Assembly (NCBI RefSeq): GCF_004795015.1
Contig: NZ_SSBI01000032.1
Location: forward strand, 1-64,000
Direction of reading: 5' to 3'
Source of the DNA: Streptomyces sp. A1277
GTDB lineage: Bacteria; Actinomycetota; Actinomycetes; Streptomycetales; Streptomycetaceae
DNA length: 64,000 nt
Below are positions 42,079-50,856 of this stretch, piece by piece (the first letter of the stretch is position 1; the number at the start of each line of letters is the position of its first letter). The notes beneath the pieces are model-generated. The model had not been told where the DNA came from and did not search any database. It worked only from the letters and a program-made list of their open reading frames with translations. A program made the translations under genes and the position numbers.

Positions 42079-42326
42079 CCAGCCGGTCCGGCGCCCATTC
42101 CAGCCCGTCCGGCGGCTGAGGACGCGCCCCCTCGGCCCGCCCATTCCAGCCGGTCCGACGGCTGAGGACGGAACCCTCGACCCGCCCAACCCAGCCCGTC
42201 CGGCGATTGAGGACGGAACCCTCGGCCCCGGTCCGGGGCGCGCCTCTTGGCCCTCCGGCCCGGGGCCCCAGAAGTCTTGCCCCGCCCGGGGCGACCGGTT
42301 CCGTCCTCAAACGCCGGACGGGCTGG
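42079..42326. repeat. Cluster of a dispersed Streptomyces intergenic repeat
   Basis: A 24-bp unit, CCAGCCCGTCCGGCG plus (A/G)(T/C)TGAGGAC, occurs forward at 42100-42123, 42146-42169 and 42191-42214, a partial copy at 42079-42093, and once inverted at 42303-42326. The unit is a familiar intergenic repeat in Streptomyces genomes. The last forward and the inverted copy can form a 20+ bp hairpin between two convergent genes, a likely bidirectional terminator. Confidence 0.85.
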
Positions 42327-42332
42327 GTTCGC

Positions 42333-42929
42333 TCACCGCTCAAGGTGACCCGTGTCGTTCCAGCGTTGGATCGCCGGCTCCCCGTACGCCCAGCCGAGGA
42401 CGGAGAGGGACGTCGGGGCCAGCCAGATGCGGGCGCCGAAGGAGATGTCCTCGCCCAGCCACCGCGCACCCAGCGCCCGCAGGATGTGGCCGTGGGCGAA
42501 GACCAGCACGTCGCGGTCGGCCGAGCGCGCCCAGGCGACGATCTCGTCGGCGCGGGCGGCGACCTCGGCGGTGCTCTCGCCGTCCGGCACCCCGTCGCGC
42601 CAGATGAACCAGTCCGGCCGCCCCGCCTTGATCTCGGCCGGCGTCATCCCCTCGTACGCCCCGTAGTCCCACTCCATCAGCGCGTCCCACGGCTCGGCCC
42701 GGTCGCCGAAGCCGGCGAGCTCGCAGGTCTCGGCGGCCCGTACGAGCGGGCTGGTGCGGACCTCCAGGCCGGGCAGCTCCGTCCACGGCCCCCGGTGCAG
42801 CCGCTCGCCGAGCAGCTTGGCCCCGTCGCGGCCGGCGTCGAGCAGCGGGATGTCCGTCCTGCCGGTGTGCCTGCCGTTGAGGGACCATTCCGTCTGCCCG
42901 TGCCGGGCGAGCAGGATGCGCGGTGCCAT
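42333..42929 (-). CDS. Histidine phosphatase (phosphoglycerate mutase-like) family protein
   Basis: 198 residues. The phospho-histidine motif is LLARHGQTEWSLNGRHTG at the N-terminus; the second histidine is in LVFAHGHILRALGARW; MEWDYGAYEGMT supplies the acid residue. The short length is typical of acid-phosphatase-type members rather than glycolytic mutase. GGGAGAA lies upstream of the ATG. It is divergent from the PAP2 gene across 280 bp. Confidence 0.88.
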   Translation of the reverse strand: MAPRILLARHGQTEWSLNGRHTGRTDIPLLDAGRDGAKLLGERLHRGPWTELPGLEVRTSPLVRAAETCELAGFGDRAEPWDALMEWDYGAYEGMTPAEIKAGRPDWFIWRDGVPDGESTAEVAARADEIVAWARSADRDVLVFAHGHILRALGARWLGEDISFGARIWLAPTSLSVLGWAYGEPAIQRWNDTGHLER

Positions 42930-43210
42930 AAGAGGGTTCTCCCTGAAAAGCTGAGACCTGAGATGCGGAATCTGAGATCTTGGTACGGAGCGGAGCAACG
43001 GAGCGGCGGCGAACGGATCGTCCTGGTTTCCATCATCCCGCACCTGCCCGCGAGGCAACCCGGGGGGCCGCAGCGGCGTCCCACAGTCCACAGACGAATC
43101 CGAGCAGCTGAGGGGTGCCGACCACACCCCCGGGGGACACTCGGCCGACGCGCACCGTACGGTTGAACGCCCGCAGTCGGCCGCATGAACACGTGATGGA
43201 GAAGTTCCGG

Positions 43211-44182
43211 ATGCCGCATGCCACCACCGCGCCCGCGCCGCGCCACCGGCCCCGCTGGTGGACCGAGCTGCCGCTCCTGGCCCTGGTGTACGCGGCGTAC
43301 TCCGGCGGCCGGCTGCTGGCGCGCGGCGACGTGTCGACGGCCGTCGACCACGGGCTGAGCATCCTGCGCGTGGAAAAGGCCCTGTTCCTCAACGCCGAGC
43401 ACCCGCTCAACCGCCTCTTCACGGCGCACGCCTCCCTGGGCGTACCCGCGGACTTCGCGTACGCGTCCCTGCACTACGTGGTCACCCCGGCCGTCCTGAT
43501 CTGGATGTTCCGGCGCCACTCGGCCGCGTACCGCAGGGCGCGCACCTGGCTGATGACCTCGACCATGCTCGGGCTGATCGGCTTCACGCTGATGCCGACC
43601 TGCCCGCCGCGGCTGCTGGCCGCGGGGCACGGCTTCGTCGACACGATGGCCCAGTACAGCTCGTACGGGTGGTGGGGCACGGAGGCGAGCGCCCCGCGCG
43701 GCATGGGCGGCATGACCAACCAGTACGCGGCGATGCCGAGCCTGCACGTCGGCTGGGCGCTGTGGTGCGGCATCCTGCTGTGGCGCCACGCCAAGCACCC
43801 GCTGGTGAGGGCGGCGGGTGTCGCCTACCCGCTGATCACGACGTTCGTGGTGATGGGCACCGCCAACCACTACCTGCTCGACGCCGTCGCCGGCGCCGCC
43901 GTGATGGGCGTCGGGGCCCTGCTGGCCCGGCCCGTGATGCGCCTGGCCGACCGGGTCAAGCAGGCGGTACTCGCCCGCTTCGCCCGGATGTCCGCGACCG
44001 CGGGGTCCCCGGATGTCAGTGCCGGGTGCAAGACTTCGGCGGGTGAGCGAATCCCCGGCCAGCGGACCTCCTCCGCAGAACCATCCGACGCGGCAGCCGC
44101 GTCCGGCCCGCCTGCCCGGGCAGACGCCGCCGCCCCGGCCGGACGGGCCCCCGACGCGGACCCTGCGACGGCGGCTCGCTGA
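43211..44182 (+). CDS. PAP2-superfamily membrane phosphatase/transferase
   Basis: 323 residues with about six transmembrane helices. The PAP2/AUR1-type catalytic motifs are MPSLHVGWALWCG (C2) and GTANHYLLDAVAG (C3), facing outside. Such proteins dephosphorylate polyprenyl or phosphatidyl phosphates, or transfer phospho-inositol. The last ~90 residues are Ala/Pro-rich and disordered. Start: GGAGAAG at 43199-43205 points to ATG 43211; ATG 43196 is possible. Its end overlaps the downstream nuclease start by 140 bp in another frame. Confidence 0.85.
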   Translation: MPHATTAPAPRHRPRWWTELPLLALVYAAYSGGRLLARGDVSTAVDHGLSILRVEKALFLNAEHPLNRLFTAHASLGVPADFAYASLHYVVTPAVLIWMFRRHSAAYRRARTWLMTSTMLGLIGFTLMPTCPPRLLAAGHGFVDTMAQYSSYGWWGTEASAPRGMGGMTNQYAAMPSLHVGWALWCGILLWRHAKHPLVRAAGVAYPLITTFVVMGTANHYLLDAVAGAAVMGVGALLARPVMRLADRVKQAVLARFARMSATAGSPDVSAGCKTSAGERIPGQRTSSAEPSDAAAASGPPARADAAAPAGRAPDADPATAAR

Positions 44183-45251
44183 GCTGAGGGGCCCGGCGCT
44201 CCCGCGCCCGCTGGACGCCCGCGCGCTCGCGGCCCTCGCCGCCAACCCCGGCTGCAAGCGCCGCGCCCTGCTCGACGGGGCGGGCGTCGACAAGGGGGCG
44301 CTCGCCACCGCGCTGGGCTCCCCGGCACCCTTCGGGCAGTCCCAGTTCGCCTTCATGCGGGGCAACGCCTTCGAGGCCAGGGTCAAGGGCGACGGCGGTA
44401 CGGAGCTGATGCGCCTGCTGTACGAGCGGCTCGGCGGCCCCGGCGAGCCGCCGCGCGATGTCCGGGTGCCCGATCTGACGGCCGCCGGGCCGGAGGGCCG
44501 CGCGGCCAGGACCGCGCTGGCGCTGCGGGAGGCGACGGAGGCGGGCGGCTGGGCGCTGCTCGACCACCCGATGCTGGCCCTGGAGGTGGCGGGCTCCCCG
44601 GCCTACCTGGAGCCGGACGCGGTGGTGGTGCACCCCGACGGCACCTGGACCGTGGTGGAGATCAAGTCGTTCCCGATGATCGACGGCTCGGCCGACGCCG
44701 CGAAGGTGGGCGCGGCGGCCCGCCAGTCCGCGGTGTACGCGCTGGCGCTTGAGCGGGTCGCTGAGGTCACGGACGGGGCGCGGGTCGGCCACCGGGTGCT
44801 GCTGGTGTGCCCGAAGGACTTCTCCAACCTGCCGGCCGCCTCCGTCGTCGACGTACGCAAGCAGCGCGCGGTGACCCGCCGGCAGCTGACCAGGCTCACC
44901 CGCATCGAGGAGATCGCGGCGGCCCTGCCCGAGGGCACCACGTTCGACCCGGAGCGCTCCCCCGAGGACCTGGAGACGGCCGTCGAGTCGGTCACCGCGG
45001 CCTACGCGCCGGAGTGCCTGTCCTCCTGCGAGCTGGCGTTCCACTGCCGGTCCCGGGCCCGCGCCGAGGGGGCCGTGGAGTCGCTCGGGCGCGGCGTGCG
45101 CGGGGAGCTGGGCGGGCTGAGGACGGTCGGCGACGTGCTGGCGGCGGCCGCCGGCAAGGAGGGTGACCCGGCCGATCCCGCGGTCGCGGCCCTGCGCCGC
45201 GCGGCGGCCCTGCGCGCCGAGGCACTGGAGGGCCGCGTCACATGTCACTGA
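44043..45251 (+). CDS. RecB/Cas4-like PD-(D/E)XK nuclease with a probable Fe-S cluster
   Basis: About 402 residues. The nuclease core has GNAFEARV, Asp192 in LEPDAVVV and Glu206-x-Lys208 in VVEIKSF, the metal-binding PD-(D/E)XK triad. Four cysteines bracket it: Cys71 (NPGCKRR) and Cys325, Cys329, Cys335 (ECLSSCELAFHC). This is the layout of the 4Fe-4S clasp of Dna2, AddB and Cas4, although the spacing is CX3CX5C rather than the usual CX2CX5C. It probably cuts single-stranded DNA. Start GTG 44043 is tentative; conservation begins near residue 50. The next gene overlaps its stop by 10 bp. Confidence 0.82.
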   Translation: MSESPASGPPPQNHPTRQPRPARLPGQTPPPRPDGPPTRTLRRRLAELRGPALPRPLDARALAALAANPGCKRRALLDGAGVDKGALATALGSPAPFGQSQFAFMRGNAFEARVKGDGGTELMRLLYERLGGPGEPPRDVRVPDLTAAGPEGRAARTALALREATEAGGWALLDHPMLALEVAGSPAYLEPDAVVVHPDGTWTVVEIKSFPMIDGSADAAKVGAAARQSAVYALALERVAEVTDGARVGHRVLLVCPKDFSNLPAASVVDVRKQRAVTRRQLTRLTRIEEIAAALPEGTTFDPERSPEDLETAVESVTAAYAPECLSSCELAFHCRSRARAEGAVESLGRGVRGELGGLRTVGDVLAAAAGKEGDPADPAVAALRRAAALRAEALEGRVTCH

Positions 45252-46852
45252 TCAGCACACTGGCCCGGCTGGAGGCCGTGGAGAGCGGCCGGGCCCGGCC
45301 CACGGCCACCGTCCGCCACCGCCGGCTGACCGACCGGCCGCTCGTCCTGGTGCCGCTGACCACCGCGGGCGAGGCGGGCGCCCCGCTCGGCGCCCTCGTC
45401 GGCACCGACCGCGAGGCGCCCCGGCTGCTGGCCGTGCCCCAGCCGCGCGACCGCGACCTGCGCTTCGCCTTCCTCGCCGAGCTGGCCGAGGCGGTCCTGC
45501 CGCACATCGAGGCGTACGCCGACGTCATCGAGCCGGCCGAGCGCAACGAGACCGACCCCGCGACCGGGAAGCGGGTCAAGGTCGAGACCGAGCTGTGCGT
45601 GGACGCGGCGCAGATCGTGGTGCCGAGCCGGGCGGGCATCGAGTTCGTCCGGCTGCTGGGACGTTCCATGCGGTTCCGGCGCACCGCCGAGGACGACCCC
45701 GACACCCCGTATCCGGCGCCCGCCCGGGTCCCGCTGCTGGGGCGCTGGCTGACGCACTACGGCGAGCGGGCCCGGGTCCCCGGCTCCTCGCTCCTGCTCG
45801 CCTGCACCGATCTCCTCAACCGGCACTGGGCGACCGGCCAGTCCACGCTTGAGGACCAGCACCTGGGGGCCCTGCTCGCCTGGATCGACCCGCCGGCCGG
45901 TGAATCGGGCGCCGAGGCGGCGCTCCGCGCCGAGCTGGCCCGGGACGCGGCGGGCCAGCTGCTGTGCCCGCCGGCCGGTCCCGCCACCGACCCGGACTTC
46001 GACAACCGGCTGCTGGCCCCGGCGATCGAGAAGTACGACCGGGCGCGCTCCTCGCTCGCGGCGGCGCAGGACGGGCTCGCGGCGGACGCCCGGCTCGCCG
46101 AGCTGACCGGCGCCGAGCGGGAGATCAGGGCGCTGCTGGCCGGGGTGCTGCGGCCGACCTGGGACGCGGTGTGGCGGGGCCTGGACCTGCTGCGGGAGCT
46201 GCCCGAAGGGGCCAGGACCGAGGACCGCTGGACCCGGGACCGCTGGTCGTTCACCGCCCACCGCGACCGGGTCCGGGCCGGTGAGCCGCCCCAGCCGCGC
46301 CGGGACGACGCGGTGACGGCCGCCCGCAAGCTGGCCGCGCGGGAGACGGCCCAGGCACAGCTGGAGGCCCAGGAGGCGCTGGACGACCCGCTGGTGCTGG
46401 CGGGCCGCCGGCTGGCCGGTGAGGCGTTCATCGGGGAGGTGAGCGCGGTGGAGATGGCGTACAGCGAGTCGAAGCGGCCCTCGCCGCGCCCGCTGGTCAC
46501 GGTCCGCACCGACGAGCGGCCGCAGCTGGGCGAGCGGGTGAAGGTCTACCGCTCGCTGGACGGCAAGCCGCAGACCGCCCAGTTCGTGCGCCACGGCCCG
46601 GCGGACGAGGAGGGCGGCGCGCCCTCGCTGGTGCTGCGGATCACCGACCGGATGGGGCGCGGCAAGGAGCCGGCCCCGGGGTCGGTCCCGGAGCCGGGCG
46701 ACCGGATCGCCTGGACCCTGTTCGAGCACGACCAGCGCGGCGGGCCGCAGCTGCCGGACGCGGAGGAGACGCCGTGGACCCACGGCGGCCCGCCGGGCGC
46801 CGTCGAAGCGGCCGAGCGCCCCGACCCCGTGACCTCGGAGGACCTGCTGTGA
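45242..46852 (+). CDS. Large uncharacterised protein of the nuclease-helicase module
   Basis: 536 residues, no signal or membrane segment and no family I can name. The N-terminal ~240 residues are mixed alpha/beta; 240-390 is strongly helical and charged (possible coiled coil around EKYDRARSSLAAAQDGLAAD); 395-505 looks beta-rich (PRPLVTVRTDERPQLGERVKVY ... PGDRIAWTLFEHDQ). The last part could be the beta-barrel (1B) domain that precedes the motor in SF1B helicases such as Dna2 and Upf1; that is inference. It overlaps the nuclease by 10 bp and the helicase by 4 bp, so the three proteins are probably made in equal amounts and form a complex. Confidence 0.7.
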   Translation: MSLISTLARLEAVESGRARPTATVRHRRLTDRPLVLVPLTTAGEAGAPLGALVGTDREAPRLLAVPQPRDRDLRFAFLAELAEAVLPHIEAYADVIEPAERNETDPATGKRVKVETELCVDAAQIVVPSRAGIEFVRLLGRSMRFRRTAEDDPDTPYPAPARVPLLGRWLTHYGERARVPGSSLLLACTDLLNRHWATGQSTLEDQHLGALLAWIDPPAGESGAEAALRAELARDAAGQLLCPPAGPATDPDFDNRLLAPAIEKYDRARSSLAAAQDGLAADARLAELTGAEREIRALLAGVLRPTWDAVWRGLDLLRELPEGARTEDRWTRDRWSFTAHRDRVRAGEPPQPRRDDAVTAARKLAARETAQAQLEAQEALDDPLVLAGRRLAGEAFIGEVSAVEMAYSESKRPSPRPLVTVRTDERPQLGERVKVYRSLDGKPQTAQFVRHGPADEEGGAPSLVLRITDRMGRGKEPAPGSVPEPGDRIAWTLFEHDQRGGPQLPDAEETPWTHGGPPGAVEAAERPDPVTSEDLL

Positions 46853-48183
46853 CGGCCGTATTCGACCCGGGCGCGGCGGCGGGCCTGGCGACCGCGAAGA
46901 TCCTGGACGACACGCTGAACGGCACGGCCCGGGGCGTCGTGGTGGACTCCCCGCCGGGCGCGGGCAAGTCGACGCTGGTGGTGCGCGCCGCGCTGGAGCT
47001 GGCCGCGGCGGGCCGCCCGCTGATGGTGGTCGCCCAGACGAACGCGCAGGTGGACGACCTGGTGGTGCGGCTCGCCGAGAAGGACCCCGGCCTGCCGGTC
47101 GGCCGGCTGCACAGCAGCGACTCCGACCCCTACGACAAGGTGCTGGACGGCCTGGAGAACGTGCGCAAGTCGGCGAAGGCGGCGGACCTGGCGGGTCTTG
47201 ACGTCGTCATCTCGACGGCGGCGAAATGGGCCCATGTGAAGAACGTGGAGCCGTGGGGGCACGCGATCGTGGACGAGGCGTACCAGATGCGCTCGGACGC
47301 TCTGCTGGCGGTGGCCGGGCTCTTCGAGCGGGCGCTGTTCGTCGGTGATCCGGGCCAGCTGGACCCGTTCTCGATCGTCGGCGCGGACCAGTGGGCGGGG
47401 CTGAGCTACGACCCGTCGGCCAGTGCGGTGAGCACGCTGCTCGCGCACAATCCGGAGCTGCCGCAGCACCGGCTGCCGGTCTCCTGGCGGCTCCCGGCCT
47501 CGGCGGCGCCGCTGGTGTCGGACGCGTTCTACCCGTACACGCCATTCCGCAGCGGTACGGGCCACGGCGACCGGCGGCTGTCGTTCGGGGTCGCGTCGGA
47601 CGGTTCGGCGGCGGACCGGGTGCTGGACGAGGCGGCGGAGTCGGGCTGGGGGCTCCTCGAACTGCCGGCCCGGCGCACCCCGCGCACCGACCCGGAGGCG
47701 GTGCGGGCGGTCGCCCTGGTGGTGCGCCGGCTCCTGGACCGGGGCGGCGCGGCCACCAGCGAGCGGGCCCCGGAGCCGGCCCCGGTCACGGCGGACCGGG
47801 TCGCGGTCGGCACGGCCCACCGCGACCAGGCGGCGGCGGTCCGCGCGGCGCTGGCGGAGCTGGGCGTGACGGGGGTCGCGGTGGACACGGCGAACCGGCT
47901 CCAGGGCCGCGAGTTCGACGTGACGGTGGTACTCCACCCGCTGTCGGGCCGCCCGGACGCCACCGCGTTCCACCTGGAGACGGGCCGGCTCTGCGTCCTG
48001 GCCTCCCGGCACCGGCACGCCTGCATCGTGGTCTGCCGCGAGGGCGTCACCGACCTGCTGGACGAGCACCCCTCGACGGAGCCGGTCCAGCTGGGCGTCA
48101 CGGTGAAGTTCCCGGACGGCTGGGAAGCGAACCACGCGGTGCTGGCGCATCTGGCGGAACACCGGGTGCGCTGGGCTTGTTGA
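46849..48183 (+). CDS. SF1B (Upf1/Dna2-like) DNA helicase
   Basis: 444 residues. All core motifs are visible: Walker A SPPGAGKSTLV (Lys40), motif Ia VAQTNAQVDDL, Walker B AIVDEAYQM (Asp142/Glu143), motif III FVGDPGQLDPF, motif IV VSWRLP, motif V TANRLQGREFDV and motif VI VLASRHRHACIVV. It is a bare motor without the N-terminal domains usual in Upf1-like helicases, which fits the idea that the two upstream proteins supply them. GTG 46849 overlaps the previous stop (GTGA). Likely role: DNA end processing or replication repair. Confidence 0.86.
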   Translation: MTAVFDPGAAAGLATAKILDDTLNGTARGVVVDSPPGAGKSTLVVRAALELAAAGRPLMVVAQTNAQVDDLVVRLAEKDPGLPVGRLHSSDSDPYDKVLDGLENVRKSAKAADLAGLDVVISTAAKWAHVKNVEPWGHAIVDEAYQMRSDALLAVAGLFERALFVGDPGQLDPFSIVGADQWAGLSYDPSASAVSTLLAHNPELPQHRLPVSWRLPASAAPLVSDAFYPYTPFRSGTGHGDRRLSFGVASDGSAADRVLDEAAESGWGLLELPARRTPRTDPEAVRAVALVVRRLLDRGGAATSERAPEPAPVTADRVAVGTAHRDQAAAVRAALAELGVTGVAVDTANRLQGREFDVTVVLHPLSGRPDATAFHLETGRLCVLASRHRHACIVVCREGVTDLLDEHPSTEPVQLGVTVKFPDGWEANHAVLAHLAEHRVRWAC

Positions 48184-48292
48184 GTGCGCCGGGGCGCGGT
48201 GCGCCCCGGCGGGTTCGCGCTCCTGGCGCCCTTGCGGGGGGCTGGAGAATGGAGGGTGGCCGTCTGGCGGTCCACCGGAGGAGGAAGACCAC

Positions 48293-48634
48293 ATGGCACA
48301 ACCCGAGCGGAGCGAGCAGCAGCGGCTGCGTCCCGCACCCCTGCTCTTCGAGCCGTCGGCGGCGGTCGCGGACCCGGAGCACTTCTTCGACCTGGAGTCG
48401 GTGGAGGACCCGAAGGAGCTGCTGGGCCGGGCCACGGAACTGGCGCTGGCCTTCCGCGCCGCGACGGACCGCGCGGTGGAGTTCCAGGCGATGGCGGCGG
48501 CCCAGCTGGCCGATCCGCGCCGGTTCGACCGGCTCACGACCGCGGACATCGCGCGGCGCGCGGAGTGGACCGAGGACTACGCGAAGAAGATGGTGGAGTT
48601 CGGCCGGACGCTGTTGAACACCCCCCAGACCTAG
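48293..48634 (+). CDS. Small conserved protein of unknown function
   Basis: 113 residues, soluble, helical. LESVEDPKELLGRATELALAFRAATDRAVEFQAMAAAQLADPRRFDRL is followed by TTADIARRAEWTEDYAKKMVEFG, which could be a helix-turn-helix-like segment. GGAGGAAG lies 5 nt before the ATG. It begins 109 bp after the helicase and may belong to the same transcript. Family not recognised. Confidence 0.72.
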   Translation: MAQPERSEQQRLRPAPLLFEPSAAVADPEHFFDLESVEDPKELLGRATELALAFRAATDRAVEFQAMAAAQLADPRRFDRLTTADIARRAEWTEDYAKKMVEFGRTLLNTPQT

Positions 48635-48782
48635 GGGTTCCGGGGCTCGCCGGGCCGGGTCGTGACTCCCGGTACAACCACTGGCATATGCCCGGGTGCA
48701 CCTTACGCCTTGCGGCCCTCGCCTGTCCCGATTTCCGGCAACTCTCGGAATCCGCTTGATCACTCCGGGTAGACCTGTCTGC

Positions 48783-49478
48783 ATGACCGCATGGCTGCCC
48801 GACGAAACGACCCTGCACCACGGCGACGGACCCTGCCTCCGCGCCGGCCACGAAGCCGATCTCTTCTCCGTCCTGCGCGAGCAGGCGAGGCATCAGACGG
48901 CTCAGGTCACCGCGGCCGGTGCCGCGTGGCTGGCCGGGGCGACGGCGTATCCGCGCAGCACCCTGGCCCAGTGGGAGTCGCGCCCGACCGCGCCCGGGGT
49001 GCTGCCGTGCGGTTCGGCCTTCGACGTGGTGAACGTGCCCACGCTGTTCGGGCGCCGGATGCTGGAGCACCTGTGGGCGGACGGCCCGGGCTCGGGTCCG
49101 GTCGCCTCGCACCGGGGCCGGATGCTGCTGTTCGCCTCCCCCGGCACGGCCCAGCGGCTGCCCTCGCTCCTCGGCTGGGAGGAGTGGGGCGCCGGACCGC
49201 AGAGCCCGGACGGCGGGGCCGCGAAGGTGCCCCCGCTGCTCTGCCACGGCACCGGCGACGCGGTGACGGTCCCGCCCCTGACCTGTGGCGCGAACTACTC
49301 CGGGCCCCGCTGGCTGGTGGCCCCGGACACGCGCAGCCCGTGGCTGCCGGGGCCCGACGTGCTGCTCTGGGCGTGTGTCCGGGTGGCCCGCTCGGCGCCC
49401 GCTCCGACTCCTCGTATTTCGATTTTTCCTCTCACCGATCCGGGTGCTAAGGTCTACGACGTCAGCAGGCGCCGCTAG
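48783..49478 (+). CDS. Prim-pol-like domain protein of unknown function, ending inside tRNA-Lys
   Basis: 231 residues. AAGAAWLAGATAYPRSTLAQWESRP, then DVVNVPTLFGRRMLEHL and GRMLLFASPGTAQRLPSLLGWEEWG, resemble the short Streptomyces proteins annotated as bifunctional DNA primase/polymerase, though the catalytic acidic pairs are not clear. The last ~25 residues (TPRISIFPLTDPGAKVYDVSRRR) are read through the tRNA-Lys promoter and the stop TAG at 49476-49478 lies 8-10 nt inside the tRNA. The original stop may have been lost. Confidence 0.65.
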   Translation: MTAWLPDETTLHHGDGPCLRAGHEADLFSVLREQARHQTAQVTAAGAAWLAGATAYPRSTLAQWESRPTAPGVLPCGSAFDVVNVPTLFGRRMLEHLWADGPGSGPVASHRGRMLLFASPGTAQRLPSLLGWEEWGAGPQSPDGGAAKVPPLLCHGTGDAVTVPPLTCGANYSGPRWLVAPDTRSPWLPGPDVLLWACVRVARSAPAPTPRISIFPLTDPGAKVYDVSRRR

Positions 49479-49542
49479 CTCAGTTGGTTAGAGCAGCTGA
49501 CTCTTAATCAGCGGGTCCGGGGTTCGAGTCCCTGGCGGCGCA
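49469..49542 (+). tRNA. tRNA-Lys (CTT), copy 1
   Basis: Acceptor GCGCCGC pairs with GCGGCGC, discriminator A49542, anticodon loop GACTCTTAATC gives CTT, T-arm GGGGTTCGAGTCCC. It is identical to the copy at 59866, with eight identical bases before it and five after. Confidence 0.96.
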
Positions 49543-49550
49543 CAGACGGG

Positions 49551-49582
49551 AGAAGCCCCCTCGCGAGAGCGAGGGGGCTTCT
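49551..49582. terminator. Terminator after tRNA-Lys copy 1
   Basis: AGAAGCCCCCTCGC / GCGAGGGGGCTTCT, 14-bp stem with loop GAGA. It also serves the converging M6 protease gene. Confidence 0.9.
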
Positions 49583-49608
49583 TCGTGTGCGAGGGGGCGG
49601 CCCCTGTG

Positions 49609-50853
49609 TCATGTGCCCGTGGTGATGCGGACCGTCCAGGCTCCCGAGGGGGTGCGGTCGGCGACCTCGATCGTGGTGTGCGCGCCGGGGACGGTGTACG
49701 TCTCGCCGACGCGCAGCGGTGCGTCCGCGAGCGGCGGGTAGACCGACCGGTCCCAGCAGGCGTCGGTCTCGGGATGTGTGTCGAGGACGTCGACCGGGCC
49801 GCCGCCGGACGGGGTCTCGTTGCGGACCCGGTAGAGCAGGACGCCTTCGGCGCAGGTCGAGCGGTCGTGGCCGGTGGAGCTGCGGGCCTCGACGGCGACC
49901 GCGCTGCCCTCGCCGGTCCTGATCACGGCGAGCCGGGTGCCGAGGGAGGCGCCGGGCACGGGCACGGCGGCCATCGGTTCGAGGGTGACGACCCGGTCGC
50001 TCTGGACGCAGACCACCTGCCGGTCGTCCAGCCAGCCCAGCTTCCACTTGTGCCAGCCGAAGAGGTCGGGGGCGAGCCCGAACTGGCTGCCCATGACGTC
50101 CCAGTCGCCGACGTAGGTGTCCCAGTCGCCCTTGCCGTCGGACGGCCGGTGGTAGAGGTCGGGCAGGTCGAAGACGTGTCCGGTCTCGTGGGCCAGGACG
50201 TTGTGGTCCGGCGGGTGCTGCTCGAAGACGGTGACGACGCGCCTGATGTCCGTACCGTCGGCGTGCAGGGGCCGCTCGAAGTTGACGACCTTGGTGGCGT
50301 CGGAGTCGACGCCGGGGGCGTCCGGGTCCGCGACGAGGTAGACGATGTCGTACCGCGAGAAGTCCACCTGGGGGTCGGCCACCCGGATCGCGTCGCGCAG
50401 GTAGGCGCTGCGCCGGTCGTTGGCCCAGTCGCGCTTTATGCCGTACCAGGAGGACGGCTCGGGCATCCGGACCCAGTGCCGCTGCGGGTGCGGGCGCAGG
50501 GTGAACTTGCCGTACGAGGCGCGCTCGAAGAACTCGGTGGTGGCCGGGAAGTAGTCGGCGGTGAGTTCGGCCGGAGTCGTGACCGGCTGGGCGTCGGGGA
50601 ACGAGAGGAACACCATCACCGCGTCCAGGGGGTGGTCGGGGCGCGGGTAGGCGCCGTTCCACCGGTCGACGCCGAGCGAGTGGTGGGCCGCGGTCCGGGG
50701 CAGCGCGCAGGGCGCGGCGTCGCCGGGGGCGGCCGCGGCGGGCCCGGTGACGAGGGAGGTGGCGACGAGCGCCAGCAGGGAGATCAGCCCGGCCGTCAGT
50801 CCGCGCGGACTCGGCCTCTCCACCCCTCCGGGTCCGGGCTGACGACGCGGCAC
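49609..50853 (-). CDS. Secreted M6-family (immune inhibitor A-like) metalloprotease
   Basis: 414 residues. The GTG at 50853 has GGAGG five bases upstream and opens a signal peptide (GLISLLALVATSLVTGPAAAA); the open frame further up is non-coding repeat DNA. The zinc motif is LAHETGHVFDLPDLY (HExxH, with the Asp-rich continuation typical of M6), followed by GDWDVMGSQFGLAPDLFGWHKWKLGW, the methionine-turn region. It acts outside the cell on proteins. A C-terminal beta domain ends in WTVRITTGT. It converges on the tRNA-Lys terminator and is divergent from cdgA. Confidence 0.87.
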   Translation of the reverse strand: MPRRQPGPGGVERPSPRGLTAGLISLLALVATSLVTGPAAAAPGDAAPCALPRTAAHHSLGVDRWNGAYPRPDHPLDAVMVFLSFPDAQPVTTPAELTADYFPATTEFFERASYGKFTLRPHPQRHWVRMPEPSSWYGIKRDWANDRRSAYLRDAIRVADPQVDFSRYDIVYLVADPDAPGVDSDATKVVNFERPLHADGTDIRRVVTVFEQHPPDHNVLAHETGHVFDLPDLYHRPSDGKGDWDTYVGDWDVMGSQFGLAPDLFGWHKWKLGWLDDRQVVCVQSDRVVTLEPMAAVPVPGASLGTRLAVIRTGEGSAVAVEARSSTGHDRSTCAEGVLLYRVRNETPSGGGPVDVLDTHPETDACWDRSVYPPLADAPLRVGETYTVPGAHTTIEVADRTPSGAWTVRITTGT

Positions 50854-50856
50854 ATC

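Noticed and set aside
44043..45251. Cas4 adaptation nuclease
   Set aside because: No Cas1/Cas2 or array, cysteine spacing is CX3CX5C, and the gene is coupled to an SF1B helicase, so a Dna2/AddB-like role fits better.
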